A DNA stretch of 61,650 nt from Pseudomonadota bacterium (GCA_022709365.1 JAKLIY010000025.1:1-61650); one strand, 5' to 3'. Shown: positions 21,369 to 30,945, counted from the first letter of the stretch. Notes: generated by a model not told the origin, from the letters alone. Program-made: numbers and translations.

Positions 21369-22076
21369 TCAATGGGGATGCTGATGCGGGTGCGGTTCGG
21401 GCCGGTACGGTTCCTCGCGGTCATGCAGGTGCATCCGATATTCAACGAATCCAGCGCGGTCATCGAAGTGCAGGAAGGGATTGCCAGCGAGCTGTTCCGC
21501 CATCGAAGTCGTCGGTGTGATCCCGTAATTGTGGCCGGGGCGGATCAGCGTATCGCCCGGCAGCCGTTCGCCCAGCCGACGCAGACTCTGGTACATCTGC
21601 TCCGGGTCGCCGCCGCGCAGGTCGCAGCGCCCGCAGCCGAACACAAACAGCGTGTCGCCGGTCAACACCTGATTGCCCAGCCGGTAGCAGGCGGAACCCG
21701 GCGTGTGGCCGGGCGTGTGCAGAATTTCAATCCCGGTTTCGCCCAACTCGATACGGTCGCCGCCCTCATGCAAAGTCGGCACTTCGAGATAACGGTCCCA
21801 GAATGCTGCTTCGGCCCGCAACAGATGTAGCTGAGCGTCGCTGGCGTTCAGCAACGCTTCAACCCCGTTGATGTGATCAAAATGGCTGTGGGTCAGTAGA
21901 ATATCGGTGATGCGCAGTCCACGCCGCTCAGTCACCGCCAGGATGGCCGGCACGTCCCAGGCGGGATCGACCACCGCCGCGCGGTCGGTGGCGTGATCAT
22001 GGATCACATAGATAAAATTGCCCATGCGGCCCAATTCCAGGGCGTGAATGGTATGACGCGGCGCGTCGGTCATCAT
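21369..22076 (-). CDS. MBL-fold metallo-hydrolase (glyoxalase II-like, YcbL type)
   Basis: 235 residues with the metallo-beta-lactamase motif HSHFDH, then PGHTPGSACY and a later GDTLFVFGCGR metal-ligand segment. Family members hydrolyse thioesters such as S-lactoylglutathione; the substrate here is not certain. The C terminus is unusually His-rich (HPHQHPH), which may bind metal. It lies 21 bp from trmO on the same strand. Confidence 0.85.
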   Translation of the reverse strand: MMTDAPRHTIHALELGRMGNFIYVIHDHATDRAAVVDPAWDVPAILAVTERRGLRITDILLTHSHFDHINGVEALLNASDAQLHLLRAEAAFWDRYLEVPTLHEGGDRIELGETGIEILHTPGHTPGSACYRLGNQVLTGDTLFVFGCGRCDLRGGDPEQMYQSLRRLGERLPGDTLIRPGHNYGITPTTSMAEQLAGNPFLHFDDRAGFVEYRMHLHDREEPYRPEPHPHQHPH

Positions 22077-22233
22077 GCGGTCTCCATAGTCGTCAAAGTG
22101 ATCGCGAAGCGTATAAACAGCAACGTTGGAACATTCACGGCGGTAGCGACTCAGAAAAGCGGATTGCTTTGATCACGGCATTTAGCCATGATCGAACCCC
22201 TGGCCCTTTCCCCGCTGTCCTGAGGGATTTTTC

Positions 22234-22611
22234 ATGCGTTTTAATCTCGATATCGATGCCCGGAGATATTTTATCAAAAGCTACGGCCCGGGTTGGATCA
22301 ACGTCAATGAGCAGGAACTCCACCGCAGTGTGATCGTCGCTCCGGATCGGCTGGTGACCGATTGGCCGCCGCAGACCTTCGCCGATTTGGAGGAGATGCA
22401 TTTTGCCGCCATCCTCGAACTGGAACCGGAAATCGTGCTACTGGGCACCGGCGACCGTCAGCGGTTTCCACATCCGAAGTTGACTCAGGCGCTGTTGGCG
22501 CGCGGCGTCGGCGTGGAAGTGATGGACACGTCCGCCGCTTGCCGGACCTACAACATCATTATGATGGAAGACCGCCGGGTAGCGGCGGCCTTGCTGATGA
22601 TGGGGGATTAA
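22234..22611 (+). CDS. Mth938-like domain protein (DUF498)
   Basis: A small soluble protein of 125 residues with the characteristic segments YGPGWINVNE, EIVLLGTGDRQRFP and the end of the domain, GVGVEVMDTSAACRTYNI. The family has no firmly assigned bacterial function. It is transcribed away from the hydrolase gene and convergent with rpoS. Confidence 0.85.
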   Translation: MRFNLDIDARRYFIKSYGPGWINVNEQELHRSVIVAPDRLVTDWPPQTFADLEEMHFAAILELEPEIVLLGTGDRQRFPHPKLTQALLARGVGVEVMDTSAACRTYNIIMMEDRRVAAALLMMGD

Positions 22612-22651
22612 CGCTCCGTTTTCTCCCCCTTATGATCTTCAATTATTTAAT

Positions 22652-22698
22652 CCGGTAAGGTTAGCTGCTAACCGGCCAGGGTACGCATTGCGTACCCT
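22652..22698. terminator. paired inverted repeats between convergent genes
   Basis: GGTTAGC-T-GCTAACC (22659-22673), flanked by CCGG, is followed by AGGGTACGC-ATT-GCGTACCCT (22678-22698). The second hairpin has a 9-bp perfect stem. It sits between the DUF498 gene and rpoS, where it could end both transcripts, but there is no strong T-run. A dispersed repeat is an alternative. Confidence 0.4.
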
Positions 22699-22765
22699 AC
22701 TGGATTATTTTCTTGAACATCATAAGGTGGAGGTTTGGAGCGAGGCTGGAACAGTGACCGTCAAT

Positions 22766-23788
22766 CTACAGAAAAGCCTGGCAAAACCCTTCGTTTTCCA
22801 GGATCTTGCGTAACCGGCGCAGGGCATCGATCTGGATTTGCCGCACCCGCTCGCGGGTCACGCCGATCTCGTTGCCGACCTGCTCCAGCGTAGCCTTTTC
22901 CACGCCGCCCAACCCGAAGCGCCGTTTCACCACCGTCCGCTGCTTGTCGTTCAACTGGTCGAGCCAGGAATCGAGCTTTTCGTTGAGGTCGGCATCTTGC
23001 AGTAACTGCGAAGGGTCAGCGTTGTTGTCGTCAGGAATGGCGTCCAGCAGCGAACGGTCTTCATCCTTGCCGATCGGGGTATCGACCGACGTGACCCGCT
23101 CATTGAGCTGTAGCATCCGCTTCACTTCCGCCACCGACTTGCCCATTGCCTGAGCGATCTCCTCGGAGCCGGGTTCGTGATCCAGGGTCTGCGTCAGATG
23201 TCGGGCAGTGCGGAGATAACCGTTGATTTCCTTGATGATGTGAATCGGCAGGCGGATCGTGCGAGTCTGATTCATCAGCGCCCGTTCAATGGTTTGCCGA
23301 ATCCACCAGGTGGCGTAGGTCGAGAACCGAAAGCCGCGTTCAGGATCGAATTTCTCGACGGCGTGGATCAGCCCCAGATTGCCTTCTTCGATCAGGTCGA
23401 GCAGGCTGAGGCCCCGGTTCATGTAGCGGCGGGCGATTTTGACCACCAGTCGCAGATTGCTTTCGACCATGCGGTTACGGGCGGCGGCGTCGCCCTGAAT
23501 CACCCGGCGGGCGAAGTAAACTTCTTCCTGAGCAGTCAGCAATGGCGAAAAACCAATTTCGCTCAGGTACATGCGAGTAGCGTCTAACTCTTCCAGAGTC
23601 ACTTCCCTGGGAGCGGCAGCAGGGGATGACCAAGGGGTATCGACTGTTTCCTCCAATCCTTCCCCTACAGCAGCGATCCCGTCTTCGGTTTCTTCCAGCT
23701 TGTCTTCATCCAGCAAAGGATCTTCCATGATCAATTCATCGTCACACACAATTACTTCTTGCAGACAGGCACTCATCCGTCGGGACAT
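22766..23788 (-). CDS. rpoS: RNA polymerase sigma factor RpoS (stationary phase/general stress)
   Basis: A group 2 sigma-70 protein. I place the start at ATG 23788, behind TGGAGG with 6-nt spacing, giving 340 residues; an upstream extension to 23977 lacks family character. Region 1.2 ([13 protein letters not shown]), region 2 ([46 protein letters not shown]), region 3 and region 4.2 helix-turn-helix ([11 protein letters not shown]) are all present. RpoS rather than RpoD follows from the short N terminus and the neighbouring surE. Confidence 0.93.
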   Translation of the reverse strand: MSRRMSACLQEVIVCDDELIMEDPLLDEDKLEETEDGIAAVGEGLEETVDTPWSSPAAAPREVTLEELDATRMYLSEIGFSPLLTAQEEVYFARRVIQGDAAARNRMVESNLRLVVKIARRYMNRGLSLLDLIEEGNLGLIHAVEKFDPERGFRFSTYATWWIRQTIERALMNQTRTIRLPIHIIKEINGYLRTARHLTQTLDHEPGSEEIAQAMGKSVAEVKRMLQLNERVTSVDTPIGKDEDRSLLDAIPDDNNADPSQLLQDADLNEKLDSWLDQLNDKQRTVVKRRFGLGGVEKATLEQVGNEIGVTRERVRQIQIDALRRLRKILENEGFCQAFL

Positions 23789-24079
23789 CGATAACCTCCA
23801 GACACGCTTCGCTTGGTGGAACTTCGGTGTTGACGCCGGGCCACGAACTGTCGGCAGGCGTCTTTGTTTATTCTTTCTGATCGTTGGCATCGGCATGGGC
23901 TGAACGGTGGTGATCTTGCACCGTTGGCTTTTGCTCGCGCCGAAAAATGGCGGATGATGCGAATCCCTGCACCGCACTGAAAACGCCCAACAATAATAAG
24001 CTTTTCAAAACCGGGAAGTCTACTGGCGTATGTAGCTATTTTAAGTCTGTTTTCCTGAATTGACCCGGTTGTTCCAGAC

Positions 24080-24823
24080 TTATTCGTTTAGCCATTGACT
24101 CAGGGCGTCGATGACCCGGTGGCGGGTGAGGTCAACGTGCAGGGGCGTAATCGAGACATAACCGGCGCGCACCGCGTGAAAATCGGTGCCGGGACCGGCC
24201 TCCTGTTCGGGGCCAGCGGGGCCAATCCAGTAGATCGGTCGGCCCCGTGGGTCGACGCTCTTGATGACCGGTTCGGCCTTATGGCGATGACCGAGCCGGG
24301 TGGCCTGGATGCCGACCAGCGCTTCCCAGGGCCGGTCGGGAACATTGACATTCAAGATGGTGTCAGGCGGCAAGGGCCGTTTCTGCAGGCGGCGCACCAG
24401 CCAAACGGCGATGCGGGCGGCGGTGGCGAAATGCTGGGGCTGGAATGAGGCTTGCGAGAGGGCAATAGCGGGTAGGCCCAGAAAGCGGCCTTCCATCGCC
24501 GCCGCTACCGTGCCGGAATAGATCACATCGTCCCCCAGATTGGGGCCGGCGTTGATGCCGGAAACCACCATGTCCGGCTCTTGCTCCAGCAGGCCGGTGA
24601 TGGCGACGTGAACACAGTCAGTGGGCGTGCCCTCGACGCTGTAGACTCCATGGTCATGCCGGGTCACATACAGGGGATTTTTGAGACTCAGCGAGTTACT
24701 GGCGCCGCTGCGGTCGCGGTCAGGCGCAACGACAATCACCTCGGCCAGTTCGCGCAGGGCAGCGGTGAGGCAGAGCAACCCCGGCGCCTGATAGCCGTCG
24801 TCATTGCTGATCAAAATAAGCAT
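24080..24823 (-). CDS. surE: 5'/3'-nucleotidase SurE
   Basis: A stationary-phase survival nucleotidase and exopolyphosphatase; 247 residues. The start ATG 24823 gives the canonical [11 protein letters not shown] metal-binding N terminus. The [19 protein letters not shown] and [25 protein letters not shown] motifs follow. It lies upstream of rpoS on the same strand. The pcm and nlpD genes often found between them are absent; the 290-bp gap holds no gene I can support. Confidence 0.96.
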   Translation of the reverse strand: MLILISNDDGYQAPGLLCLTAALRELAEVIVVAPDRDRSGASNSLSLKNPLYVTRHDHGVYSVEGTPTDCVHVAITGLLEQEPDMVVSGINAGPNLGDDVIYSGTVAAAMEGRFLGLPAIALSQASFQPQHFATAARIAVWLVRRLQKRPLPPDTILNVNVPDRPWEALVGIQATRLGHRHKAEPVIKSVDPRGRPIYWIGPAGPEQEAGPGTDFHAVRAGYVSITPLHVDLTRHRVIDALSQWLNE

Positions 24824-24868
24824 ATTGTCGATATCCTTTGGCTGTGCCGATTCTTCACATTCAGCGAG

Positions 24869-25417
24869 ATGCTCATGAAGCGGTTGTTCACGCTCGATCC
24901 CCAGGATCGGGAACTGTTCAGGCAAACGGTCGGCGCGGTCAAGCCGTTGCACTGCGACCGGATTGATCCTGCGCCCGCCCATCCCGCGCCGATTCCGCGT
25001 TTTACTCTGGCTGACGAACGTCAAGTGTTGGCCGACATGATCTCGGATTATTTCGAGCCGGCGGATCTGGATACCGGCGAGGAATTGTACTACCGCCGTG
25101 AAGGGGTGCAGCAGACCGTGCTACGCAAATTGCGGCGGGGTCACTTCCAAGTCGGCGCGGTACTCGATTTACATGGAATGACCGTCGTTGCGGCCAAGGA
25201 GGCGTTTACTGCTTTCCTCCATCAGGCCCGCCGCGATGACCGGCATTGTGTGCGGATTATCCACGGTAAAGGCAAAGGTTCCCGTCACCGAGGACCGATT
25301 TTGAAGCAAAAGGTGAACTATTGGCTGCGCCAGCGCGATGAAGTGCTGGCGTTTTGTTCAGCGCGAGCGATGGATGGCGGAACCGGGGCAGTTTATGTGC
25401 TGCTGCGGCGAATATAG
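24869..25417 (+). CDS. Smr-domain (MutS2 C-terminal-like) nuclease family protein
   Basis: 182 residues from ATG 24869; a second ATG lies at 24875. The C-terminal Smr domain carries LDLHGMT and the HGKGKGS loop, ending in [11 protein letters not shown]. The N-terminal extension resembles the SmrA/SmrB group, and SmrB-type proteins cleave mRNA on collided ribosomes. It is divergent from surE, with a 45-bp gap. The exact role is not assigned. Confidence 0.85.
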   Translation: MLMKRLFTLDPQDRELFRQTVGAVKPLHCDRIDPAPAHPAPIPRFTLADERQVLADMISDYFEPADLDTGEELYYRREGVQQTVLRKLRRGHFQVGAVLDLHGMTVVAAKEAFTAFLHQARRDDRHCVRIIHGKGKGSRHRGPILKQKVNYWLRQRDEVLAFCSARAMDGGTGAVYVLLRRI

Positions 25418-25555
25418 TCGTTAGAGCTGATTCAACCGGGCGGAAGGGAAAGCGTTTTTATCCAGCTTTGCTAAGGTTTAGACGGATTGACCGGCTGATC
25501 GCTGAAGAATCAGCCATAATTCTAGTGAAGCCGCTCAAACCACGAGGATTCAGCC

Positions 25556-26122
25556 ATGCCCCTGAAGAACTCTGCGACCCACTACGGTTCGGTGACCCGT
25601 TTTCTGCACTGGTCGATGGTTTTGCTGTTCCTCTGGCAATATCTGAGCGCGGCGATCATGACCCATTTAGGGCGGGACAAAACGCTGCTGAGTCTGACTC
25701 AGGGCGATTATTACAACTGGCATAAGTCCATCGGATTGGTGCTGCTGACGCTGGCGCTGGCGCGGCTGATCTGGCGCAAGACCACGCCACTGCCGGATTG
25801 GGCACCAACTCTGTCATCGGCAGAACAGGCATTTTCCCACTGGAATGAAGTGCGGCTTTACTGGTGCATGTTCCTGTTGCCCCTCAGCGGCTATCTGTTC
25901 GTCATGGCCGGCGGTTTCGGGGTCAAACTGTTTGGCCTGTACGAACTGCCCAATCCGATTGGCAAGCAAGGTTGGCTGGCGACCCCGATGATGGCGGCGC
26001 ACATCGTCTTGGGCTATGCCGCCGTCGTGTTCATTGCTTGGCATGTCGGTCTGGGCCTTAAACACCATTGGTTCGACAAAGATGGTTTTCTGCACCGGAT
26101 GCTGCCGTTTCGGCGGCGCTGA
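25556..26122 (+). CDS. cytochrome b561 family membrane protein
   Basis: 188 residues with four hydrophobic segments and heme-ligand-type histidines (RFLHW, YYNWHKSIG, MAAHIVLGY, AWHVGLGLKHH). The family are di-heme electron carriers, and CybB-type members oxidise ubiquinol or pass electrons to superoxide. A GAGG-like ribosome-binding site precedes ATG 25556. Its 3' end overlaps the convergent methyltransferase gene by 65 bp. Confidence 0.88.
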   Translation: MPLKNSATHYGSVTRFLHWSMVLLFLWQYLSAAIMTHLGRDKTLLSLTQGDYYNWHKSIGLVLLTLALARLIWRKTTPLPDWAPTLSSAEQAFSHWNEVRLYWCMFLLPLSGYLFVMAGGFGVKLFGLYELPNPIGKQGWLATPMMAAHIVLGYAAVVFIAWHVGLGLKHHWFDKDGFLHRMLPFRRR

Positions 26123-27152
26123 CCTTCCCAAATCGGTAATGCGAGACGCCCCATTCCTCGCCTTCGCGGTAGCCGAATAACTCAGCGCAGGCCATAAAAA
26201 ATACCCGCCAGCGCTGAAACCAGCGTTCCGCGTCGTCAGGGCCATAAGTTTCCCGAAACAGCGCCAGAATGTCTTCCCGATGCCGATCCTGATTGACCAG
26301 CCAGGCTTCCAGCGTGCGCTGATAGTGGCGACCGTTGAAATGCCATTGTTCCTCCAGGCGCAGATCGCCTTGGAAACGCGGCAATAAATCCCGCGACGGC
26401 ATCAAGCCGCCGGTGAAGAAATACCGTCCCATCCAGTTGTCCTCGCCTTCGGTTTCAAACGGATAGGCCAGTTGCCGGTGGGTGAAGATGTGGACGAACA
26501 ATTTGCCGCCCGGTTTCAGCCAAGCGTGAATCCGCCCCATTAATGCCTGATAGTTGCGCATGTGCTCGAACATTTCGACCGATAACACCCGGTCGAAACG
26601 GCGGTCAGTGTAAAACTCGTTCATATCGGCGGTGATGACCTGCACGTTGCCAAAACCCCGCTCCCGGCAACGCGCCTCGATAAATTCCCGCTGCGAGTTG
26701 GAATTCGACACGGCGACGATCCGCGCATCGGGATAAAACTCCGCCAGCCACAGAGTCAACGACCCCCAGCCGCAACCCAGTTCCAGAATGTCCTGATTGA
26801 AACCCAGTTCCGCCCGTTCACAGGTCAGCGCCAGCATGACCGCTTCCGCCGTTTCCAGGTCTTTGACTCCCTCCGGCCACCAGCAGGAACTGTATTTCAG
26901 GCGTGGCCCCAGAGCCTTCTGGAAAAAGCCGGCAGGCACTTCGTAATGCTGTTGGTTCGCTGAAGCCGTATGTAGGGCTATCGGACTATGGCGCAGTTCA
27001 GCCTCCAGCCGGGCCAGCGCCGCCTCCCGCGCCGAATCATCGCTGGTTTCTGCAACCCGCAATCGTTCAGCCAGCAGCCGACGGATGCCGATCCGGGTCA
27101 ACCAGTCGGGGACATAGCCCCGTTCCATGAGATCAATCGCAGTCTTGAACAT
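26058..27152 (-). CDS. cyclopropane-fatty-acid-synthase-family SAM methyltransferase (second paralogue)
   Basis: 364 residues from ATG 27152. The SAM-binding motif I is LELGCGWGSLTLWLAE, followed by SNSNSQREFIE and a CFA-like core (LSVEMFEHMRNYQ). It lacks the N-terminal lipid-binding domain of true CFA synthase. It overlaps the DUF1295 gene by 20 bp, so the two are probably co-transcribed. Its position beside membrane-lipid genes suggests a lipid or fatty-acyl substrate. UfaM-like furan-fatty-acid methylation is possible but unproven. Confidence 0.82.
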   Translation of the reverse strand: MFKTAIDLMERGYVPDWLTRIGIRRLLAERLRVAETSDDSAREAALARLEAELRHSPIALHTASANQQHYEVPAGFFQKALGPRLKYSSCWWPEGVKDLETAEAVMLALTCERAELGFNQDILELGCGWGSLTLWLAEFYPDARIVAVSNSNSQREFIEARCRERGFGNVQVITADMNEFYTDRRFDRVLSVEMFEHMRNYQALMGRIHAWLKPGGKLFVHIFTHRQLAYPFETEGEDNWMGRYFFTGGLMPSRDLLPRFQGDLRLEEQWHFNGRHYQRTLEAWLVNQDRHREDILALFRETYGPDDAERWFQRWRVFFMACAELFGYREGEEWGVSHYRFGKVSAAETAASGAENHLCRTNGV

Positions 27153-27942
27153 CGGGAAACTCCGGTTTTGGGAACCAGGGAATAAAGGCGCTGGTGCTGC
27201 GTTGATAAGCTCGGTAATCATCGCCCCGGCTGGCCAGCGCCTGTTGTTCGGTATAGGGAATGCCGGTGATTTTCAGCAAGGTGTAGAGCATCAATGCAGG
27301 TCCCAGCAGGGTTAACCACCACTCTGGCGATCCCCAGGCCAGCAACAGATAGCTCCACCAGTGCAGCCACTCGAAGAAATAGTTGGGGTGGCGGGAATAG
27401 CGCCACAGGCCAGCCCGGCAAGTGCGGCCACGGTTGACCGGATTCGCCCGCCAGGCTGCCAGTTGTCGATCAGCCAGCGTTTCACCGCCAACGGCCAGCA
27501 GCCAGAGCGCGATCGCAACCAGTACCGCGATAAGCGGCGGCCGCTCCGGGGTCAGCGCCACGATGAGAAAGGGAACTGCGAAGATGGCGGTGAGCAACGC
27601 CTGTGCCTGGAAGAAGCCGAGGAATTTGAGTTGAGTCTGTTCGCGCCAGTGCGCGCGCAGCCGTTGATAACGCCCGTCTTCCGGCTTGCCGATGACCCGG
27701 TTCACCAGCAGATAGCCGGCCAGCCGGAATGACCAGCCACCCGCCATGATCGCCATGAGCATCCGCCGCAACGGATCACCATCCGCCAGCAGGGCGTAAC
27801 CGACCGCCAGCAGTCCCAGTCCACTCGCCCAAGCTACATCGACAATACCAGCATCTGCGGTGCGCCATTGCACGGCCCAAGCCAGCAGCATCAACAGCGC
27901 GGCCAGCGCCCAGCCGGCTATGAACAGGTCAATGCCTATCAT
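27133..27942 (-). CDS. DUF1295 integral membrane protein (steroid 5-alpha-reductase fold)
   Basis: 269 residues with about six or seven hydrophobic helices and the family's C-terminal signature (LWRYSRHPNYFFEWLHWW). The fold belongs with isoprenylcysteine methyltransferases and 5-alpha reductases, which act on lipidic substrates in the membrane. It is co-directional and overlapping with the CFA-like methyltransferase downstream. Confidence 0.85.
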   Translation of the reverse strand: MIGIDLFIAGWALAALLMLLAWAVQWRTADAGIVDVAWASGLGLLAVGYALLADGDPLRRMLMAIMAGGWSFRLAGYLLVNRVIGKPEDGRYQRLRAHWREQTQLKFLGFFQAQALLTAIFAVPFLIVALTPERPPLIAVLVAIALWLLAVGGETLADRQLAAWRANPVNRGRTCRAGLWRYSRHPNYFFEWLHWWSYLLLAWGSPEWWLTLLGPALMLYTLLKITGIPYTEQQALASRGDDYRAYQRSTSAFIPWFPKPEFPDVQDCD

Positions 27943-27946
27943 CTAA

Positions 27947-27987
27947 AGCTCCCTCCCCTTTGTGGAAGAGAGTTGGGGGAGGGGTCA
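27947..27987. repeat. palindromic repeat, family B copy 2
   Basis: AGCTCCCTCCCC, then a short loop, then AGAGTTGGGGGAGGGG, forms a stem-loop immediately before the DUF1295 gene. It shares the GTTGGGG core with the copies at about 13503-13540 and 43604-43643. Confidence 0.55.
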
Positions 27988-28064
27988 AATCATGCCAAGC
28001 AACGCACTTCCCGCCGCTGATGTGGTCTTGTTGGAAAGCCCTGTTCATTGCCTCGGAAATCTCC

Positions 28065-28403
28065 ATGCTGCGTATCCCCGTCATTATCTGCGGAATCCTG
28101 CTCGGCCTGCTGGCGGCCACTATTCTGATCGCCAGCAACCACAGCCACGTCCTGGCTGGATTGCGCCACATCATCGCCGATCCCTGGGGCGTCGTGACCC
28201 TGATCGACCTGGGAGTGGGTCTGCTGTTTGTCGCCGTCTGGTTATGGCTGGTGGAGCCGGTTCGCTGGCGGGCAATCGTGTGGATCATCGCCTTGTTCCT
28301 GCTCGGCAATGTCGTCACACTGGCTTATCTGCTTTGTCGGACCTGCCAGGTTCGGCACTGGTCAGAACTGTTTCTGCCCTATCGTCACAGCGATTGGCGA
28401 TAG
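28065..28403 (+). CDS. small integral membrane protein (DUF1475-like)
   Basis: 112 residues, three predicted transmembrane helices (about 4-24, 44-62 and 68-88). The ATG at 28065 has weak upstream signals. The segment WGVVTLIDLGVGLLFVAVW resembles DUF1475 proteins that accompany DUF1365/Cfa clusters. Its last 89 bp overlap the convergent DUF2878 gene. Function unknown. Confidence 0.7.
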   Translation: MLRIPVIICGILLGLLAATILIASNHSHVLAGLRHIIADPWGVVTLIDLGVGLLFVAVWLWLVEPVRWRAIVWIIALFLLGNVVTLAYLLCRTCQVRHWSELFLPYRHSDWR

Positions 28404-28878
28404 CCAGCAGCAGCGGCAGGGCCAAGGTCCAGACCCCGGCGACGGCCAGCAAACTGGCCAGCGGATTGGCGAACGCCACTCCACCCAGTTGCGCCCCGCC
28501 GTAATAGGCCAGCGGCCCGGCGATCATGCCCAGCAGCGCGGCCAGTCCCAGCCGCCCTTTCAACCAGCGCAGCGAAACGTTGAAGGTCGTAGCGAACAAC
28601 ATCCACATCGCGACCATCCAGTACGGGGCCAATTGCGGGTGGAATTGCCCGGACGGAAATTGCAATAAACCCAGTCCGGTCAGCAGTGAATCTGCCAAAA
28701 ATCCCAACAGACCGCTCAGCACGATCAGTGCGGCCTCCCGGCGTGGCCGCGCTGCCCGGTGCAGATGCAAGGCGATGATGACGGCGGCGACGGCGACGCC
28801 CAGCATAGGCCAGCCGTAAGCTCCGCCGAGGACGCAGGCGAACCAGCCGATTTGAAAAACGATGAAGTTGAATAGCAT
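28315..28878 (-). CDS. DUF2878 integral membrane protein
   Basis: 187 residues with five or six hydrophobic helices and the family-typical N terminus (FNFIVFQIGWFACVLGGA) and APYWMVAMWMLFATTFN segment. It follows cfa by 13 bp on the same strand and is probably translated from the same transcript. Function unknown, but the family repeatedly sits with cfa and DUF1365. Confidence 0.82.
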   Translation of the reverse strand: MLFNFIVFQIGWFACVLGGAYGWPMLGVAVAAVIIALHLHRAARPRREAALIVLSGLLGFLADSLLTGLGLLQFPSGQFHPQLAPYWMVAMWMLFATTFNVSLRWLKGRLGLAALLGMIAGPLAYYGGAQLGGVAFANPLASLLAVAGVWTLALPLLLAIANRCDDRAETVLTSAEPGRSDKADKPV

Positions 28879-28891
28879 GGCAAGGGGAATG

Positions 28892-30178
28892 TCAGCCCAG
28901 CGCTAACGTCAGCGGCTCGCGCCGACATAACGGCTTGGTCATCAACACTTGCACTGTGCCGATGGCCCGTTCACGAAAGCCGCCCTCGCAGTAGCACAGG
29001 TAATAGTCCCACATGCGGATGAAGGTCTCCGGGAACCCGAGCGCCTGCACCCGATCCAGATTGATCAGGAATCGTTCCCGCCAATGGTGCAGGGTAGTGG
29101 CGTAGTGCGCGCCGATGTCTTCCAGATGGAAAACCCGCAGGTCAGTGGCGCGGGTCAGCGTTTCGGCGATGGTGGTGATCGACGGCAGGAAGCCGCCGGG
29201 GAAAATGTAGTGGCGAATGAAATCCACCTCACGCCGATACTGATCGTACTTTTGATCAGCGATGGTGATCGCCTGCAACAGCATCATCCCGCACGGTTTC
29301 AGCAATTGCGCACAGGTGCGGAAATAGGTCTCCAAATGCCGCTCGCCGACCGCTTCGATCATTTCGATAGACACCAGTTTGTCGTAATGGCCGCGCAGGT
29401 CGCGGTAGTCCTGACACAGCACGGTAATCTGCTCCTCCAGCCCCGCTTCCCGCACCCGCTCACAGGTCAGCCGATACTGTTCCTGGGAGATGGTGGTGGT
29501 CGTGACCCGACAGCCGTAATGTTGCGCGGCATAGAGCGCAAACCCGCCCCATCCCGAGCCGATTTCCAGCAGGTGGTCCTCGGGATTCAGGTCCAGCTTG
29601 CGGCAAATACAATCCAGCTTGGCGATGGACGCCTCGCGCAGTCCGGCGTCCGGGGTCGGGAAGATGGCGGAGGAATACATCAACGTTTCGTCCAGAAACA
29701 GCCGGTAGAACTCATTGCCGAGGTCATAGTGGGCGGCGATATTGGCGCGGCTGCCCCGCTGGCTATTGTCGCGGCGGGCGTAGAGCCACCGAAACAGCGG
29801 CATCATCAACCGGGTCAAGCCCTTTTCCAGTTCCAGCAGGGCGTCTTGGTTAATCACGAAGATGCGCACCAGGCTGGGTAAATCGTCGCAGGACCATTCG
29901 CCTTGCATATAGCCCTCGCCGACACCGATGCTGCCGCGCAAGGCCAATCGCTGATAAGCGTTGGGATCATGGATGACCACCGTGGCGCGCAACGGGCAAT
30001 CGGCACTGACCTGGCCGAATGCATGGGCGCCATCAGCATCCACAACCGTCACGCAACCCTGTGCCAACTTCTCCAGCCGCTGAAACACGGCGCGACGCAG
30101 CCAGCGCTCGCTCCAGTGCGGCTGCATGGAATTTGGGGACAGTTCGAGAGGGGACGACATCACCGATTCGGGGGACAT
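28892..30178 (-). CDS. cfa: cyclopropane-fatty-acyl-phospholipid synthase
   Basis: Transfers a methylene group from SAM to double bonds of membrane phospholipid acyl chains; 428 residues from ATG 30178 (an in-frame TTG at 30184 would overlap the preceding stop). It has the N-terminal lipid-binding domain, SAM motif I LEIGSGWGGFALYAA, the VSIEMIEAVGERH segment, and C-terminal FHLEDIGAHYATTLHHW. It is the second gene of the DUF1365-cfa-DUF2878 run. Confidence 0.93.
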   Translation of the reverse strand: MSPESVMSSPLELSPNSMQPHWSERWLRRAVFQRLEKLAQGCVTVVDADGAHAFGQVSADCPLRATVVIHDPNAYQRLALRGSIGVGEGYMQGEWSCDDLPSLVRIFVINQDALLELEKGLTRLMMPLFRWLYARRDNSQRGSRANIAAHYDLGNEFYRLFLDETLMYSSAIFPTPDAGLREASIAKLDCICRKLDLNPEDHLLEIGSGWGGFALYAAQHYGCRVTTTTISQEQYRLTCERVREAGLEEQITVLCQDYRDLRGHYDKLVSIEMIEAVGERHLETYFRTCAQLLKPCGMMLLQAITIADQKYDQYRREVDFIRHYIFPGGFLPSITTIAETLTRATDLRVFHLEDIGAHYATTLHHWRERFLINLDRVQALGFPETFIRMWDYYLCYCEGGFRERAIGTVQVLMTKPLCRREPLTLALG

Positions 30179-30180
30179 GA

Positions 30181-30945
30181 TCAATTCTCCATGGGTTTGC
30201 CGGATGCCGGGGGATGGGAGAACACCGGGATGCGTTTCAGGAACAGCCGCAACGCCTCCCAGTGAATGGCGGCAATCACGTTGAGGGTCATGAATGGAAA
30301 ACGCGCCAGCACTCCGGCCAGGGTGCGGCCATTGAGCGGTCGGTGGCGCAGGCTGAGCGTGGCATCGAGCATCCGCGACTGATCCTTGAGGACATCCAGA
30401 TGCACCGCCAAATGCGGGCCAGGCGGGGTGGAATGCCAGCCGTAGCGCAGATTCATCGGCATGAAGGGTGAAACGTGCATGGCTTTCTGGAATTCAGCGC
30501 GCTGGTTGCCGCTGTTCTGATTAGCTACGTCCAGCACATAACCGATTTTCTCCCCCCAGGGCGTATTGCTCACTTCGGCAACGAGAAAATCCAGCGCCTC
30601 GCCATCGGGTTTAAAACAGTAATAGACGCCAATCGGGTTCATGTAATAGCCGAAGTAGCGCAGATGGGTCAGCAGGCGGATCGGTCCCAGGGGACGGCGG
30701 CCCGTTTGCTGCTCCGCCAGATCGCGCACATAGGTATCCAGCGGAATATTGGAATCGCCGAAATGATCTTTTCGACGGAACCAAGCCAGCGCCGGGCGGC
30801 GCGCCGACCACAGCCAACGGCTTTTGAACGCCGTATCCAGTTCCGCGAGGTCGAGGTAGACCATAAACAGGTTATAGCGGAATTTATGCCAGCGGGGGAA
30901 AAATCGCCGATGCCGGACATGGCCTACATAGAGGCAACTGTGCAA
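30181..30945 (-). CDS. DUF1365 family protein
   Basis: 254 residues. The start is a TTG (30945) behind GGAGG with 8-nt spacing; no nearby in-frame ATG competes. Family landmarks are the opening LYVGHVRHRRF, FGYYMNPIGVYYC and VSPFMPMNLRYGW. DUF1365 genes are commonly paired with cfa and are thought to act in fatty-acid modification. That link is known context, not seen biochemistry. Confidence 0.88.
   Translation of the reverse strand: MHSCLYVGHVRHRRFFPRWHKFRYNLFMVYLDLAELDTAFKSRWLWSARRPALAWFRRKDHFGDSNIPLDTYVRDLAEQQTGRRPLGPIRLLTHLRYFGYYMNPIGVYYCFKPDGEALDFLVAEVSNTPWGEKIGYVLDVANQNSGNQRAEFQKAMHVSPFMPMNLRYGWHSTPPGPHLAVHLDVLKDQSRMLDATLSLRHRPLNGRTLAGVLARFPFMTLNVIAAIHWEALRLFLKRIPVFSHPPASGKPMEN

Noticed and set aside
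23789..23977. N-terminal extension of rpoS to an upstream start
   Set aside because: The added 63 residues are not sigma-like, and the ATG at 23788 has an ideal ribosome-binding site.
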